DNA of 64,000 bases from Rhodanobacteraceae bacterium (GTDB lineage: Bacteria; Pseudomonadota; Gammaproteobacteria; Xanthomonadales; Rhodanobacteraceae), in contig JAACZU010000003.1 of NCBI GenBank assembly GCA_009996615.1, positions 62,001 to 126,000 on the forward strand, written 5' to 3'. The position numbers and the translations under genes are program-made. The notes below the pieces were generated by a model that saw only the letters and a program-made list of their open reading frames with translations, searched no databases and was not told where the DNA came from. Shown here one piece after another: positions 55,601 through 63,930 of the stretch. How positions within the stretch are numbered: the first letter of the stretch is position 1; the number at the start of each line of letters is the position of its first letter.

Positions 55601-56177
55601 GGTGCTCGGCGGCGCCCTCGTCGCGGAACCACTTGAGCAACGCCGCCTGGTAGGCCAGGCGCAGGCGCAGCGCCTGCGCGCGCAGCTCGGCCGCCGGCAG
55701 CGGCTGCACGGCACCGGCGGCGGCCGGCGGCAGCGCGACACCGAGATCGGGCGAGAACAGCGACGATTCGGTAAGCAGATTCTCCCCGCGCACCGCACGC
55801 AGGTCGTTCAGCAGCGGCAGCAGGACGATCGGAATGTCCTTGTGCCCGCTCTGCAGACGCTCGAGGTAGTCGGGCAGCTGCACCATGCCGCGCATCAGGA
55901 CGGAATAGCCCTCCTCGCGCTGGCGTACCTCGCCGGCCAGCAGCGCGCTGGCGAGGCGCTCCATGTTCTCCACGACCATCGCCGCGCCGTACAGCTCGAC
56001 CATGCGCAAGGTGCCCTGCACCTGGTGCAGGTGCGCCGCGCAGGCGTGCATCGGCTCGAGCTCGGCCGGATTGTCGACGTACGCCTCAAGGGCCTCGCGC
56101 GCCTGTTCGAGCGTCGCATCGAGCGCCGGCTTGATCCAGCTGAGGGCGGTGAAGTCACCGTCGTCGTGCAGTTTCAT
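49611..56177 (-). CDS. chpA: ChpA/PilL hybrid chemotaxis kinase with multiple Hpt domains
   Basis: A 2188-residue CheA-type kinase controlling type IV pili. Hpt-like modules are seen near residue 50 (CAAHLHQVQGTLRMV), 750 (FHTLKGSGRL), 937 (VHTLNGAIAMV) and 1440 (LHTLKGGARMAG); those in between are less sure. A very acidic, Ala/Pro-rich stretch covers about 1010-1400. The kinase core follows: dimerisation at about 1570, FEHMLRNALAHGIE (N box) near 1765, SDDGRGMDREAI, GRGVGMDVVHNEI and GTTFTIRLPF. A CheW-like domain and a C-terminal receiver (2060-2188; MVVDDSITMRKV, LLLLDIEMPRMDGYELA, Lys in YLGKPYQED) complete it. P. aeruginosa ChpA is longer, with more Hpt modules. Confidence 0.93.
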   Translation of the reverse strand: MKLHDDGDFTALSWIKPALDATLEQAREALEAYVDNPAELEPMHACAAHLHQVQGTLRMVELYGAAMVVENMERLASALLAGEVRQREEGYSVLMRGMVQLPDYLERLQSGHKDIPIVLLPLLNDLRAVRGENLLTESSLFSPDLGVALPPAAAGAVQPLPAAELRAQALRLRLAYQAALLKWFRDEGAAEHLRRLVDVLDRLRAISHGSDARRLWWIGAGVIEAVEAADLEASVAVKLLFGRVDREIARFASGGEPAFAAAPPRELTKNLLYYIAHSDGTRPSAATRADEIRRTYSLDTLLPTASELQHAQGSMTGHNKSLLGTVSAAIKEDLLRVKEVLDIFLRSGSSEAGELTAQVEVLDRVGDTLGMLGLGVPRRVVGEQRDVIRDMARHQRPVDEGALLDVAGALLYVEASLDDHIERLGAGDEADESDGTLALPKAEVRKIVDTLMREAAVNLQQAKQDIIAFIESPWAHERVEQIPRLLEEIIGALRMLGLNDASELMTAIVRFVQVELLAHKRVPTAEQMDKLADALAAVEYFLEATREQRRHRDRILEVARDSLDALGYWPLPPAVALAPLPAVELPASALAAPAPLAGFGPATAEPARDGGGESPAPAAAFDAAAETRLPIVEMLPGRDLHDLVVGEARTPLPAGQDLAGLRLAETGVDAEADTATAWIEVEEEIEEEVPVDDALVAGFDGSAGEEIDNDIREVFIEEVEDELVNLRRQLPQWQRDPGNLDELKPIRRAFHTLKGSGRLVGALALGEFSWKVESLLNHVLDRSVAPGDAVVALVEHAVAAIPVLLGALRGETGGSANIAGIMHTADRLAAGEEAWVPERTATTRTVRRTVRRRVPVAPSTLPAFDGEVQGTGNLAGEAGSAEVSGLTAGPLPNIDPVLFDILQAEVAAHLGTIDDYLAAFVVSPAPASEALLRAVHTLNGAIAMVDIPTIGNVLAPLESYIKRLRGSGEPPSADGVSALQETAALTREVMRCLEARAGRLPESGALAARVAALRDALPEPAFPVWDEAGAPHDAALSDAAADADDQVPPQPATVETAEDWLQVEGLADAGLPTLDVLASDDELAAALAGLDQQVSLPGGDQEDAPAVPHDDVFASILGELPAYEADVVDALEGFEAASEDAPSTLPAGGLAGLIIEEPAAADGSIALDSIALDESVVLGDAMAVAESSEWVLAGDEPPTLSTAEPASDASTSPDHAEMPAVVAVDEGEPAESAVDAIGDSGADDVSLTVDAPVATPAFVWPGELPASATADVSPVPTADDANPIERADEIGDVPPSTVVAEPASGDVMPPWQGDDAAAQDAVVGAARDEEVPPADAVQPGVPESAPEVSLPSDSRIADVMADATPFVFHPALAGGEAPPLADDAQPDGALELADVDDDLLDIFAQEGADILDHADTLVAGLRESPHEREHLVGLQRDLHTLKGGARMAGLAPIGDLSHAMESLVDAVSEGRVALDRVAVESLERGFDRLHVLVQRVAQRRAIAMPLNAIARFESLVAGEMPAAAPVDVATVEAAPRPSDAEVSATPAEPVAAARPAARQPTAMDREDAPHAPQEMIRVRSDLLDSLVNYAGEVSIYRSRLEQQISTFRFNLVEFEQTVSRLREQLRKLEIETEAQIIARYQREQHEDGVFDPLELDRFSQLQQLSRALGESVSDLVSIQGLLDDQTRQSETLLLQQSRVSSELQEGLMRTRMVPFDSLVPNLRRTLRQAAQDVGKRAQLKVDGAQGEMDRNLLERMKAPFEHMLRNALAHGIEKPDDRVAAGKPAEGTVSIAVSRDATEVVLRISDDGRGMDREAIRRQAIERGLLKPEVELSDRDLYAFVLESGFSTARELTQLAGRGVGMDVVHNEIKQLGGSLVIDSTAGQGTTFTIRLPFTLAVTQAILVKLGESSYAIPMSSVQGVARIARDDLERRLAEGNLKHSYAGEEYTIYDLAHLLGVPRARASGDETQVPLLMTRTGDQRAAVRIDGVVGSREIVVKSVGPQVSSVPGIFGATIMGDGSVVMILDLAPLVRRLAALRARIHAGTEEAPAHFTAAPEPLADVRTKPQVMVVDDSITMRKVTTRVLERADYEVLTAKDGLDALEKLQDVTPDLLLLDIEMPRMDGYELATYMRNDARLRRVPIIMITSRTGEKHRQRALEIGVERYLGKPYQEDDLLRQVQDVLGRERV

Positions 56178-56284
56178 GCGGCTTCCCTCGACTCCGACGG
56201 CCGGCTCGGTCCGCCCGGCACGCGCAGCGCGTGCGGCTCGCGGATGGATTCATGGTGGGCGGACACTGCCTTCATGCCGTCAGA

Positions 56285-58318
56285 TCATCCCGGCAGCTTG
56301 AAGTCCGCGACCGAACGACGCAGGTCCGAGGCGAGCTGGGCGAGGTTGCCGATCGACTCCGCCGTCTGGCTGGCGCCAACCGAAGTCTGCGAGGTGATCT
56401 CCTGGATCACGTTCATCGTCGCGGAAATGTTGGTCGCGGCGGCAGACTGCTGCTGGGCCGACTTGGAGATGCCTTGAATCAGCGCCGCCAGGTTGTTCGA
56501 CACCGTTTCGATCTCGCCCAGCGCGTGGCCGGCGTCCTCGGCCAGGCGCGCACCGGACACCACCTCGGAGGTGGTCTGCTCCATCGAGCTGACCGCTTCG
56601 TTGGTGTCGGACTGAATCGTCTGCACCAGCGTTTCGATTCGCTTGGTCGCGCCGGCCGAGCGTTCGGCGAGGCGCTGCACTTCGTCGGCGACGACCGCGA
56701 AACCGCGGCCCGCCTCGCCGGCCGAGGCGGCCTGGATCGCCGCGTTCAGGGCGAGGATGTTGGTCTGCTCGGCAATGTCGTTGATCAGTTCGACGATCGA
56801 GCCGATCTCCTGCGACGACTCGCCCAGGCGCTTGATGCGCTTGGAGGTTTCCTGGATCTGGTCGCGGATCGAGTCCATGCCGGCGATCGTCTGGCGCACG
56901 ACCTGCGCGCCGTTCGCGGCGATCTGCACCGAGCGCTGCGCGACCTCGGCGCTGTCGGTCGAGTTCTTCGACACGGTGTCGATCGACATCGCCATGTCGT
57001 TGATCGCGACCGAGGCCGAGCTGATCTGGCGCGCCTGGTGCTGCGCCGCCTCGGCCAGGTGCATCGCGGTCGCCTGCGTCTCCTGCGCGGCCGCCGACAC
57101 CTGCACGGCGGTCTCGTTGATCGTCGTCACCAGCGAGCGCAGCGCCTCGACCGCGAAGTTGACCGAGTCGGCGATCGCGCCGGTGATGTCCTCGGTGACG
57201 GTCGCCTTGACGGTGAGGTCGCCTTCGGCCAGCGAGCCCATCTCGTCGAGCAGGCGCAGAATCGCGTCCTGATTGCGCTGGTTCAGTTCGGTGGTGTGCT
57301 GGAAGCGGCGCTGTTGCTGGCGGATCAGGTTGACGCTCAGGAACAGCAGCAGCAGCAGGGCACCGACCGCCGCGACCGCGCCCCAGATCGGGTTCGGGAA
57401 CAGGCGCTTGCGCGGCAGTTCGTCGATGCGCTGGGCGACGTTGACCGCGCGCAGCAGCACGCTCTGGCTGTCGGTGAAGCTGGCGTCGGCGGCGTCCTTG
57501 ACCTCTTCGAGGCTGCCGGCGGCGTCGAGCAGCGTCTTCACGGGCTCGCCGGCCGCCGCCCACTGCGCGGCGACGTCGGTGACGATCTGCTTGGCGTTGG
57601 CGTTGTCGAGCGGACGGATGTTGAGCTCCGGCGCGCCCTCCAGCATGCCCTTGACGACCGTCTGGTACAGGCGCGAGTCGCGCTGCAGGCCGTCGGCGGA
57701 TGGCTGCGTGTCGGTACCGCCGGCGAGGATCTTGGTAACGCGGCCGCCCATGCGGTCGGCCAGCTGCATCTGGCGCGAGGCGATGTAGACCTGCGAGGCG
57801 CTGGCGTTGCGGTCGGTGAGGATGTTGACGACCTCGCTCATGCGCGAGTTCAGCGCCGACAGGCGGTCACCGAAGTCCTTCGCGCTGGCGGTGGCGCCGA
57901 GCACGGCGTCCTTGTTGTCGAGGATCTTCTTGGCATCCTTCTGTAGCTGCGCCCAGGCCTTGGTCAACAGCGCCAGCTCGCTCGCCACCCCGGCCGCGTC
58001 CGCATAGGCGGGCATGCCGGTCTTGGCATCGCCGCTGTTGAGGTTGCGCACGTAGAGGTCGATGTTGCCGCGCGTGCTCTCCAGCTCCTGGAAGGCCAGC
58101 TCGTTGCCGCTGGCCGCTTCCGAGGCGTACTTGGACAGCTGCTGCGAGAGCACCTGGATCTTCGTCGTGTAGCCGACCGCCTGGCGATCCTGCTCGTTCT
58201 TGAAGTACAGGTAGACGAAATCGACGATCGCGAAGACGAAAAGGATCGCGAGCAGGCCGAACAGCACGGTATTCGTGCCGCCGCGTTCGCGTCCGAGTGC
58301 ACCCGCCGTAGTACTCAC
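56285..58318 (-). CDS. pilJ: Type IV pilus methyl-accepting chemotaxis protein PilJ
   Basis: A 677-residue transmembrane receptor. A membrane segment at residues 20-40 ([21 protein letters not shown]) and a second near 315-335 ([18 protein letters not shown]) bracket a periplasmic domain with the PilJ-type segment [16 protein letters not shown]. After a HAMP region the signalling domain has the coiled-coil methylation helices and the hairpin tip [26 protein letters not shown] ... [15 protein letters not shown]. PilJ senses the pilus or surface and feeds the ChpA kinase. GTG start at 58318 with GGGG upstream. It lies between pilI and chpA; no pilK methyltransferase gene lies between them. Confidence 0.93.
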   Translation of the reverse strand: MSTTAGALGRERGGTNTVLFGLLAILFVFAIVDFVYLYFKNEQDRQAVGYTTKIQVLSQQLSKYASEAASGNELAFQELESTRGNIDLYVRNLNSGDAKTGMPAYADAAGVASELALLTKAWAQLQKDAKKILDNKDAVLGATASAKDFGDRLSALNSRMSEVVNILTDRNASASQVYIASRQMQLADRMGGRVTKILAGGTDTQPSADGLQRDSRLYQTVVKGMLEGAPELNIRPLDNANAKQIVTDVAAQWAAAGEPVKTLLDAAGSLEEVKDAADASFTDSQSVLLRAVNVAQRIDELPRKRLFPNPIWGAVAAVGALLLLLFLSVNLIRQQQRRFQHTTELNQRNQDAILRLLDEMGSLAEGDLTVKATVTEDITGAIADSVNFAVEALRSLVTTINETAVQVSAAAQETQATAMHLAEAAQHQARQISSASVAINDMAMSIDTVSKNSTDSAEVAQRSVQIAANGAQVVRQTIAGMDSIRDQIQETSKRIKRLGESSQEIGSIVELINDIAEQTNILALNAAIQAASAGEAGRGFAVVADEVQRLAERSAGATKRIETLVQTIQSDTNEAVSSMEQTTSEVVSGARLAEDAGHALGEIETVSNNLAALIQGISKSAQQQSAAATNISATMNVIQEITSQTSVGASQTAESIGNLAQLASDLRRSVADFKLPG

Positions 58319-58376
58319 GCTTCACCCCCTGTTGCCCGTTTCCGCCGTATGCCGCGGATCATCGTTGCGGTCGCCG

Positions 58377-58925
58377 TCATGCCGCGGCCTGCTGGAACTG
58401 CGCACTGCGCGTGAGCGCGGCCATGCTGAAGCGGCCCCACAGCACATCGCCAAGTTGCACCTTCTCGCCGACGAAGCGGCCGTACTGCTCGTCGGCCTCG
58501 CCGACCGCGGCGGCGAGCTGTTCTTCGGAAAAACTGCGCTGGCCGAGCACCTCGTCGACCAGCAACCCGACGCTGCCGCCGTGCTGGCGCACCAGCAGCA
58601 CGCGCGTGCTGTCGCTGGTGGCGCTGCGGCCGGCGCCGATGAAATCGCGCAGGTCGATCACGGGCACCAGGTTGCCGCGCACGTTCGCCACGCCGAGCAG
58701 CCAGCTGCGGGCGCCCGGCACGGCGGTCAACGCCGGTACGGTCAGGATTTCGTTGACTTCGGCGATGCTGCTGACGAAATGGCGGTCGCCGATGCGGAAG
58801 CCGATGCCGCGCCACAGGCCCGGGGCGTCGATCTGCTCGGGAGCACCGGCGACGTGCGCAAGGCTGCGCCGCTCGTACTCGACGAGCACCTCGAACGGGG
58901 GAGCGGAGAAATCCTGACTGGCCAT
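58377..58925 (-). CDS. pilI: CheW-like coupling protein PilI
   Basis: A 182-residue CheW-domain adaptor that couples PilJ to ChpA. The CheW features are FRIGDRHFVSSIAEVNEIL, RSWLLGVANVRGNLVPVIDL (with the conserved NVRG) and GGSVGLLVDEVLGQ. The ATG at 58925 (MASQDFS) is used; an upstream in-frame extension is not conserved. Its position between pilG and pilJ is that of pilI in Xylella and Pseudomonas. Confidence 0.9.
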   Translation of the reverse strand: MASQDFSAPPFEVLVEYERRSLAHVAGAPEQIDAPGLWRGIGFRIGDRHFVSSIAEVNEILTVPALTAVPGARSWLLGVANVRGNLVPVIDLRDFIGAGRSATSDSTRVLLVRQHGGSVGLLVDEVLGQRSFSEEQLAAAVGEADEQYGRFVGEKVQLGDVLWGRFSMAALTRSAQFQQAAA

Positions 58926-59071
58926 GTCAACGGGTCGTCCGGGCGAGTGGCGGGGCCGGCGCACGCGAGGGCGGCGCCGTGGTGGCGGAGCGCAGGCCGG
59001 CGCGGCCTTGCGACGGAACCTGGGTGTTGCGCTTGGCAGCCATTTCCTCCCCTCGATCGAATGGCGCTCGC

Positions 59072-59470
59072 CTATTTCGCGTCCACATGGCGCCGGATCG
59101 CGCCAAGCAGCTCCTCACGCGTGAATGGCTTGGTCAGGTACTGCTCGGAGCCGACGATGCGCCCGCGCGCCTTGTCGAACAGGCCGTCCTTCGACGACAG
59201 CATGATCACCGGCGTGTTGCGGAACATCTGGTTGTTCTTGATCAACGCGCAGGTCTGGTAGCCATCCAGGCGCGGCATCATGATGTCGACGAAGATGATC
59301 TGTGGCTGCTGGTCGGAGATCTTCGACAGCGCCTCGAAGCCGTCGGTGGCAGTGACCACCTCACAGCCCTCCTTGCGCAACAAGGTCTCGGCGGTTCGAC
59401 GAATCGTCTTCGAATCATCGATGACCATGACCTTGATGCCGCTGAGGTCAGCCTCTTTCGTGTCGTCCAC
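59072..59470 (-). CDS. pilG: Response regulator PilG
   Basis: A 132-residue stand-alone receiver domain. KVMVIDDSKTIRRTAETLL at residues 11-29 holds the acidic pocket, IIFVDIMMPRLDGYQTCAL the phosphorylated Asp, VIMLSSKDGLFDKARGRIVG the Ser switch and YLTKPFTREELL the conserved Lys. The NTPVIMLSSKDG and KNN-type residues match PilG rather than PilH. The GTG at 59470 has AGGGGG six bases upstream and gives the usual length; the frame stays open upstream without conserved sequence. It is the first gene of the Pil-Chp operon. The pilH gene that follows in Pseudomonas is absent: the next 146 bp to pilI hold no gene. Confidence 0.92.
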   Translation of the reverse strand: MDDTKEADLSGIKVMVIDDSKTIRRTAETLLRKEGCEVVTATDGFEALSKISDQQPQIIFVDIMMPRLDGYQTCALIKNNQMFRNTPVIMLSSKDGLFDKARGRIVGSEQYLTKPFTREELLGAIRRHVDAK

Positions 59471-59922
59471 CTGGATCCCCCTGCCACTTCGATCACCATA
59501 CCGGTCGGCTTCGCCGCCGGTGCGGGCGGGCCCCGTTCCTGCCAGCGCCGCACCGGACATGCGGCGCCCGTTGCGGCCTCGACGCGCATTTCGCACTGCC
59601 GGGCTCGCCTTATCCAATATCGTCGGCAAAGCTGTCAAGCCGTTGCCGCCGCGACACGGACGCCCCTGCGGGATCGCGGCGATTCCGGCGCCACTTGTCC
59701 GGAAGTGTAGACCAGCGCAGGCCCGCACGGGTGCGACGCGGATCGCGCTTGTGACCGCGACGGGCGCGGCAGGCCGTCGCGCGCGACCGGCCCCCGTACG
59801 GGGCCGCCGCGCCGGCGGCACGCCGGAAACGTGCCGCAGGCCCTTTCTCAACCTCCGGCTGGTTGGCGACAATGGCCGCGCCGCGCCACTATCCTGCCCG
59901 GCCGCGCCCAACGGATGACCGC
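59471..59922. other. 452-bp divergent intergenic region, pilG and gshB
   Basis: It separates the Pil-Chp operon from the gshB genes. Apart from a candidate pilG promoter at 59609-59638 I see no structured element, repeat or small gene in it. Confidence 0.6.
59609..59638 (-). promoter_or_regulatory. Candidate sigma-70 promoter of the pilG operon
   Basis: On the minus strand TTGACA (59633-59638) is a perfect -35 element. GATAAG (59609-59614) follows after 18 bp and matches 4 of 6 consensus bases. It would give a leader of about 130 nt before the GTG at 59470. Confidence 0.45.
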
Positions 59923-60870
59923 ATGCCCCGCACCCTTGCCGTACTGATGGATCCGATCGCGCGGATCCGCCCGAAGAAGGACACCACGCTGGCGCTGCTG
60001 CTCGAGGCACAGCGCCGCGGCTACGCGCTGTCGTACATGACCCACGGCGACCTCGCCGTGCGCGACGGCGCCGCGTGGGCGCGGCTCGCGCCGCTCACCG
60101 TGCGCGACGACGCGCACGACTGGTTCACGCTCGGCGAGGCGCACTGGCGCGCGCTCGGCGGCATCGACGTCGTGCTCGCGCGCAAGGACCCACCGGTCGA
60201 CGTGCAGTTCGTCTACGACACGATGGTGCTGGAACTGGCGCAGCGCGACGGCGTGATGGTCGTCAACGACCCGCGCGGCCTGCGCGACGCCAACGAGAAG
60301 CTGTTCTCGCTGCAGTTCCCGCAGTGCTGCCCGCCGACCGCGATCGCGCGCGACGTGGCCGAGCTCAAGCGCTTCGTCGCCGAGCACGGCGAGGTCGTGC
60401 TGAAGCCGCTCGACGGCATGGGCGGGCGCAGCATCTTCCGCTCACGCCACGGCGATGCGAACCTCAACGTGATCCTGGAGACGCTGACCGGCTACGGCCA
60501 GGCGTTCACGATCGCGCAGAAGTTCATCCCCGAGGTCAGCGCCGGCGACAAGCGCATCCTGATGATCGACGGCGAGCCGGTGCCGTACGCGCTGGCGCGC
60601 ATCCCGCAGGGCGACGACTTCCGCGGCAACCTCGCCGCCGGCGGCAAGGGCGTGGGCGTGCCGCTGTCCGATCGCGACCGCTGGATCGCCGGCGAGGTCG
60701 GCCCGGAACTGCGCCGCCGTGGCATGCGCTTCGTCGGCCTGGACGTGATCGGCGACTGGCTGACCGAGATCAACGTGACCTCGCCGACCTGCGCGCGCGA
60801 GCTCGACGCGCAGTTCGGGCTCAACATCGCCGGCCTGCTGTTCGACCGCATCGAGGCGGACCGCGCATGA
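59923..60870 (+). CDS. gshB: Glutathione synthetase
   Basis: A 315-residue ATP-grasp ligase that joins gamma-glutamylcysteine and glycine to make glutathione. Features are LAVLMDPIARIRPKKDTTL at the N-terminus, VYDTMVLELAQRDGVMVVND near residue 100, VVLKPLDGMGGRSIFR near residue 163 (ATP-grasp glycine loop), VGVPLSDRDRWI and EINVTSPTCARELD near the C-terminus. The ATG at 59923 opens the conserved start. It overlaps the next gene by 4 bp (ATGA). A gshB-tonB-yqgE-ruvX-pyrB order is common in Xanthomonadales. Confidence 0.96.
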   Translation: MPRTLAVLMDPIARIRPKKDTTLALLLEAQRRGYALSYMTHGDLAVRDGAAWARLAPLTVRDDAHDWFTLGEAHWRALGGIDVVLARKDPPVDVQFVYDTMVLELAQRDGVMVVNDPRGLRDANEKLFSLQFPQCCPPTAIARDVAELKRFVAEHGEVVLKPLDGMGGRSIFRSRHGDANLNVILETLTGYGQAFTIAQKFIPEVSAGDKRILMIDGEPVPYALARIPQGDDFRGNLAAGGKGVGVPLSDRDRWIAGEVGPELRRRGMRFVGLDVIGDWLTEINVTSPTCARELDAQFGLNIAGLLFDRIEADRA

Positions 60871-61727
60871 GCGCAGCCACCGGCGCGAGCCTGGACCGGC
60901 TCGGCGTCACGCTGCTGTTCTCGGTCGTCGCGCACGCCGTGCTCGCGCTCGGCCTGACGTTCGAGTTCGAGAAGCCGGCGCCGCGCCTGCCGTCGCTCGA
61001 CGTGATCCTGGTGCAGTCGGCCAACAGCGAGAAACCCGAAAAAGCCGATTTCATCGCGCAGGCGCGCAACAGCGGCGGCGGCAATGCGGACAAGGCGCAC
61101 CGCCCGTCGCAGCCGGTGTCCAGCCCGCTGCCCAAGCCGCAGCCGGGCGAGGCGCCGGTCCCGCTCGAGGACGGCGCGCCACGGCCGACGCCGCCGAGCG
61201 CGGTCGAGCGCCTGACGCAGAAGCGCTCGAACTTCAGCGTCGCCACCGACCGCGCCACGCCCGAGGCGCGCGACCAGCCGGTCGAACGCGAGCTGGAAAC
61301 CGAGCAGCGCCGGCTCGAGATGGCCCGTCTCGCGCAGGAGATCCAGCGTGAGGCCGAGCAGTACGCCAAGCGCCCGAAGAAGAAGTACATCTCGGCCAAC
61401 ACCGAGGAGTACGAGTTCGCCGCCTACATGCGCGCCTGGGTCGCGCGCATCGAGCGCATCGGTAACCTGAACTATCCCGACGAGGCGCGCCGGCGCCAGT
61501 TGCACGGGCAGCTCGTGCTGACCGTCGGCCTCGATCGCAGCGGCAAGGTCAAAAGCATCGACGTGATCCAGTCCAGCGGCCACAAGGTGCTCGACGACGC
61601 CGCGATCCGCATCGTGCGCCTGGCCGAACCGTTCCCGGCGCTGCCCGAGAGCAAGGAAAAGGTCGACGAGCTGTACATCTCGCGCACGTGGCAGTTCCTG
61701 CCGGGCGACATCCTGCGCAACCGGTGA
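60867..61727 (+). CDS. TonB-like energy transducer
   Basis: A 286-residue protein with a short cytoplasmic start, one membrane segment (residues 14-34, TLLFSVVAHAVLALGLTF), a Pro-rich and charged spacer (residues 65-190; an ELETEQRRLEMARLAQEIQ helix) and a TonB C-terminal domain from about 200 (NYPDEARRRQLHGQLVLTVG and SGKVKSIDVIQSSGHKVLDDA). It would transmit inner-membrane proton-motive force to an outer-membrane receptor. No exbB or exbD is present in the window, so it must share them. It begins with a 4-bp overlap with gshB. Confidence 0.85.
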   Translation: MSAATGASLDRLGVTLLFSVVAHAVLALGLTFEFEKPAPRLPSLDVILVQSANSEKPEKADFIAQARNSGGGNADKAHRPSQPVSSPLPKPQPGEAPVPLEDGAPRPTPPSAVERLTQKRSNFSVATDRATPEARDQPVERELETEQRRLEMARLAQEIQREAEQYAKRPKKKYISANTEEYEFAAYMRAWVARIERIGNLNYPDEARRRQLHGQLVLTVGLDRSGKVKSIDVIQSSGHKVLDDAAIRIVRLAEPFPALPESKEKVDELYISRTWQFLPGDILRNR

Positions 61728-61917
61728 GGCAGCAACCGGGAGGCGATTTCGAGGCGCTATCGTGCTCTGTCGAGCATCGCGCCGGCACTCGCCCATCGGC
61801 CGGCAAGGCCAGGACAGTCGTCGCGCCGCCGCGGCCGCGGGGCTTCACGCAACGCTAACGCGCCACACGCTCCGGCGGCCGCATCGCCGCACGGCACCCC
61901 GAGTACAATCCCCCCCC

Positions 61918-62481
61918 ATGGCCGACCCGATCGTACTCACCAACCAGCTGCTGATCGCGATGCCGACGCTGCGCGATCCGAACTTCGCGCGCGGCGTGAC
62001 GTTCGTGTGCCAGCACGGCGCGGAAGGCGCGATGGGGCTGCTGATCAACCGCCTGTCCGAGTATCGCCTCGGCGACGTGCTGGCGCAGATGGGCATGCAT
62101 TCGGACCTCGCCGAGGTGGTCGACGCGCCGGTGCTGATAGGCGGCCCGGTGCAGCCCGAGCGCGGCTTCGTGCTGCATTCGCCCGGCGGCGAATGGGAGT
62201 CCTCGTTCCGCATCTCCGAGCACGTCTGCGTGACGACCTCACGCGACGTCCTCGTCGCGATCGCCGCCGGCAAGGGGCCGCGCCACGCGCTGGTCGCGCT
62301 CGGCTATTCGGGCTGGAGCCCGGGCCAGCTCGAGCAGGAACTGTGCGAGAACCACTGGCTGGTCGCGCCGGCGACCGAGCGCGTGCTGTTCGAGACGCCG
62401 CTCGAGGAGCGCTGGGAGGCCGCTGCAGGCCTGGTCGGCGTGAACCTGATGCAACTGGCCAACTATGCCGGCCACGCCTGA
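61918..62481 (+). CDS. yqgE: YqgE/AlgH family protein
   Basis: A 187-residue protein of the DUF179 family, function unproven. The start MADPIVLTNQLLIAMPTLRD, followed by FARGVTFVCQHGAEGAMGLLIN, is diagnostic, as is VLIGGPVQPERGFVLHSPGG. It is cytoplasmic. It overlaps ruvX by 17 bp, the standard bacterial partner, so co-expression is certain in practice. In Pseudomonas the homologue was described as a regulator of alginate; that role is not established for this family at large. Confidence 0.93.
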   Translation: MADPIVLTNQLLIAMPTLRDPNFARGVTFVCQHGAEGAMGLLINRLSEYRLGDVLAQMGMHSDLAEVVDAPVLIGGPVQPERGFVLHSPGGEWESSFRISEHVCVTTSRDVLVAIAAGKGPRHALVALGYSGWSPGQLEQELCENHWLVAPATERVLFETPLEERWEAAAGLVGVNLMQLANYAGHA

Positions 62482-62917
62482 GTCCGGCGCGTCGGCCGGC
62501 TCCGACAGCATCCTCGCCTTCGATTGCGGCACCCGCCTCGTCGGCGTCGCCATCGGCAACCGCCTGACCGCCAGCGCGCGCGCGCTGACCGTGCTGCCGG
62601 CGGGCGACTGGGCGCGCCTGGACGCGCTGGTCGCGGACTGGCGCCCGGGGCACTTCGTGGTCGGCCTGCCGCTCGCGCTCGACGGCGGCGAGCAGCCGAT
62701 GACGCGCGCCGCGCGCGCGTTCGCGGCCGAACTGCAGCGCCGCTACGGCGGCGCGGTGCACCTCGTCGACGAGCGCCACACCTCCAACGAGGCTGCGCGC
62801 CGCTTCGCCGCGCAGCGCGCGCGCGGTACGGCCAAACGCAAGGACGCCGCGGCGATCGACGCGCTGGCGGCGCAGATCATCCTCGAAGCGTGGCTGGCCG
62901 ACGCGGCCGGCGCGTGA
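62465..62917 (+). CDS. ruvX: Holliday junction resolvase-like protein RuvX (YqgF)
   Basis: A 150-residue RNase H-fold nuclease. Its catalytic acidic residues are in AFDCGTRLVGVAIGN near residue 18, in the glycine-rich PLALDGGEQP loop, and in HLVDERHTSNEAARRF near residue 100, with a C-terminal Asp in KRKDAAAIDALAAQIIL. YqgF proteins act in processing of pre-16S rRNA. It overlaps yqgE by 17 bp and is followed by pyrB after 28 bp. Confidence 0.94.
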   Translation: MPATPESGASAGSDSILAFDCGTRLVGVAIGNRLTASARALTVLPAGDWARLDALVADWRPGHFVVGLPLALDGGEQPMTRAARAFAAELQRRYGGAVHLVDERHTSNEAARRFAAQRARGTAKRKDAAAIDALAAQIILEAWLADAAGA

Positions 62918-62945
62918 ACGTCCCTTCGCCTGCCCGGAACCGTCC

Positions 62946-63887
62946 ATGTCCGACCCGCAAATCGACGCCCACGGCCGCCTGCGCCACCTGCTGACCCTCG
63001 ACGGCCTCGGCCGCCCGCGCCTGACCGCCCTGCTCGACCGCGCCGCCGCGCTGCGCGAAGCGGCCCGCGCCGGCCACCTGCCGGCGCTGCTGGCCGGGCG
63101 CACGGTCGTCAACCTGTTCTTCGAGCCGTCCACGCGCACGCGCACGAGCTTCGAGCTCGCCGCGCGCCGGCTCGGCGCGCTGGTCGTCAATTTCGACATC
63201 GCCAGCTCCTCGACCAGCAAGGGCGAGACGCTCGAGGACACGCTGGCCACGCTCGAGGCAATGGACAGCGACGCGTTCGTCGTGCGCCACAAGGAGAACG
63301 GCACGCCGGCGCGGCTCGCCGCGCACGCGCGCCGCGCCGCGGTCCTCAACGCCGGCGACGGCAACCGCGCCCACCCGACCCAAGGCCTGCTCGACCTGCT
63401 CACGATCCGCGACCACAAGGGCCGCATCGACGGCCTCACCGTCACGATCTGCGGCGACGTGAAGCACTCGCGCGTCGCGCGCTCGGACGTGCACGGCCTG
63501 GCTGCGCTCGGTGCCGGCGACATCCGCCTGTGCGGCCCGTCTGCGCTGCTGCCGGCAGCCACCGAATTCCCCGGCTGCGCGGTCGGCGACGACTTCGACG
63601 CGGCGATCGCCGGCGCCGACGTCGTCATCATGCTGCGCATGCAGAAGGAGCGCATGGAGACGCTGCCGGGCCTCGACGAAGCCGACTACTTCGCGCGCTA
63701 CGGCCTCGACCGCGCGCGCCTCGCACGCGCGCGGCCCGAAGCGATCGTCATGCACCCAGGACCGATGAACCGCGGCATCGAGATTGCGCCGGAGGTGGCC
63801 GACGGCGCGCAGTCGGTGATCCTCGCGCAGGTCGCCAACGGCATCTTCGCGCGCATGGCGGTGCTGGCGGAGCTGTTGCAGCACTGA
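62946..63887 (+). CDS. pyrB: Aspartate carbamoyltransferase catalytic subunit
   Basis: A 313-residue enzyme that makes carbamoyl-aspartate in pyrimidine synthesis. FEPSTRTRTSFELAARRLG near residue 55 is the carbamoyl-phosphate site. NAGDGNRAHPTQGLLDLLTI near residue 135 contributes to catalysis, and VMLRMQKERM-like sequence plus HPGPMNRGIEIAPEVAD finish the aspartate domain. It is of the class without an adjacent pyrI; a pyrC-like partner may lie beyond the window. The ATG at 62946 is used. It is the last gene of the plus-strand run and is followed by a palindrome. Confidence 0.96.
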   Translation: MSDPQIDAHGRLRHLLTLDGLGRPRLTALLDRAAALREAARAGHLPALLAGRTVVNLFFEPSTRTRTSFELAARRLGALVVNFDIASSSTSKGETLEDTLATLEAMDSDAFVVRHKENGTPARLAAHARRAAVLNAGDGNRAHPTQGLLDLLTIRDHKGRIDGLTVTICGDVKHSRVARSDVHGLAALGAGDIRLCGPSALLPAATEFPGCAVGDDFDAAIAGADVVIMLRMQKERMETLPGLDEADYFARYGLDRARLARARPEAIVMHPGPMNRGIEIAPEVADGAQSVILAQVANGIFARMAVLAELLQH

Positions 63888-63930
63888 CACGTCGGCGCCC
63901 CGCAGCCGCGGGCGCGCGGCGCATCGGGCC

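Noticed and set aside
51708-56477. A long open frame on the plus strand opposite chpA
   Set aside because: It is antisense to a gene with clear Hpt, kinase and receiver motifs; composition is typical of a GC-driven shadow frame.
58926-59071. A possible short pilH remnant between pilG and pilI
   Set aside because: No receiver-domain motif was found in any frame of the 146 bp.
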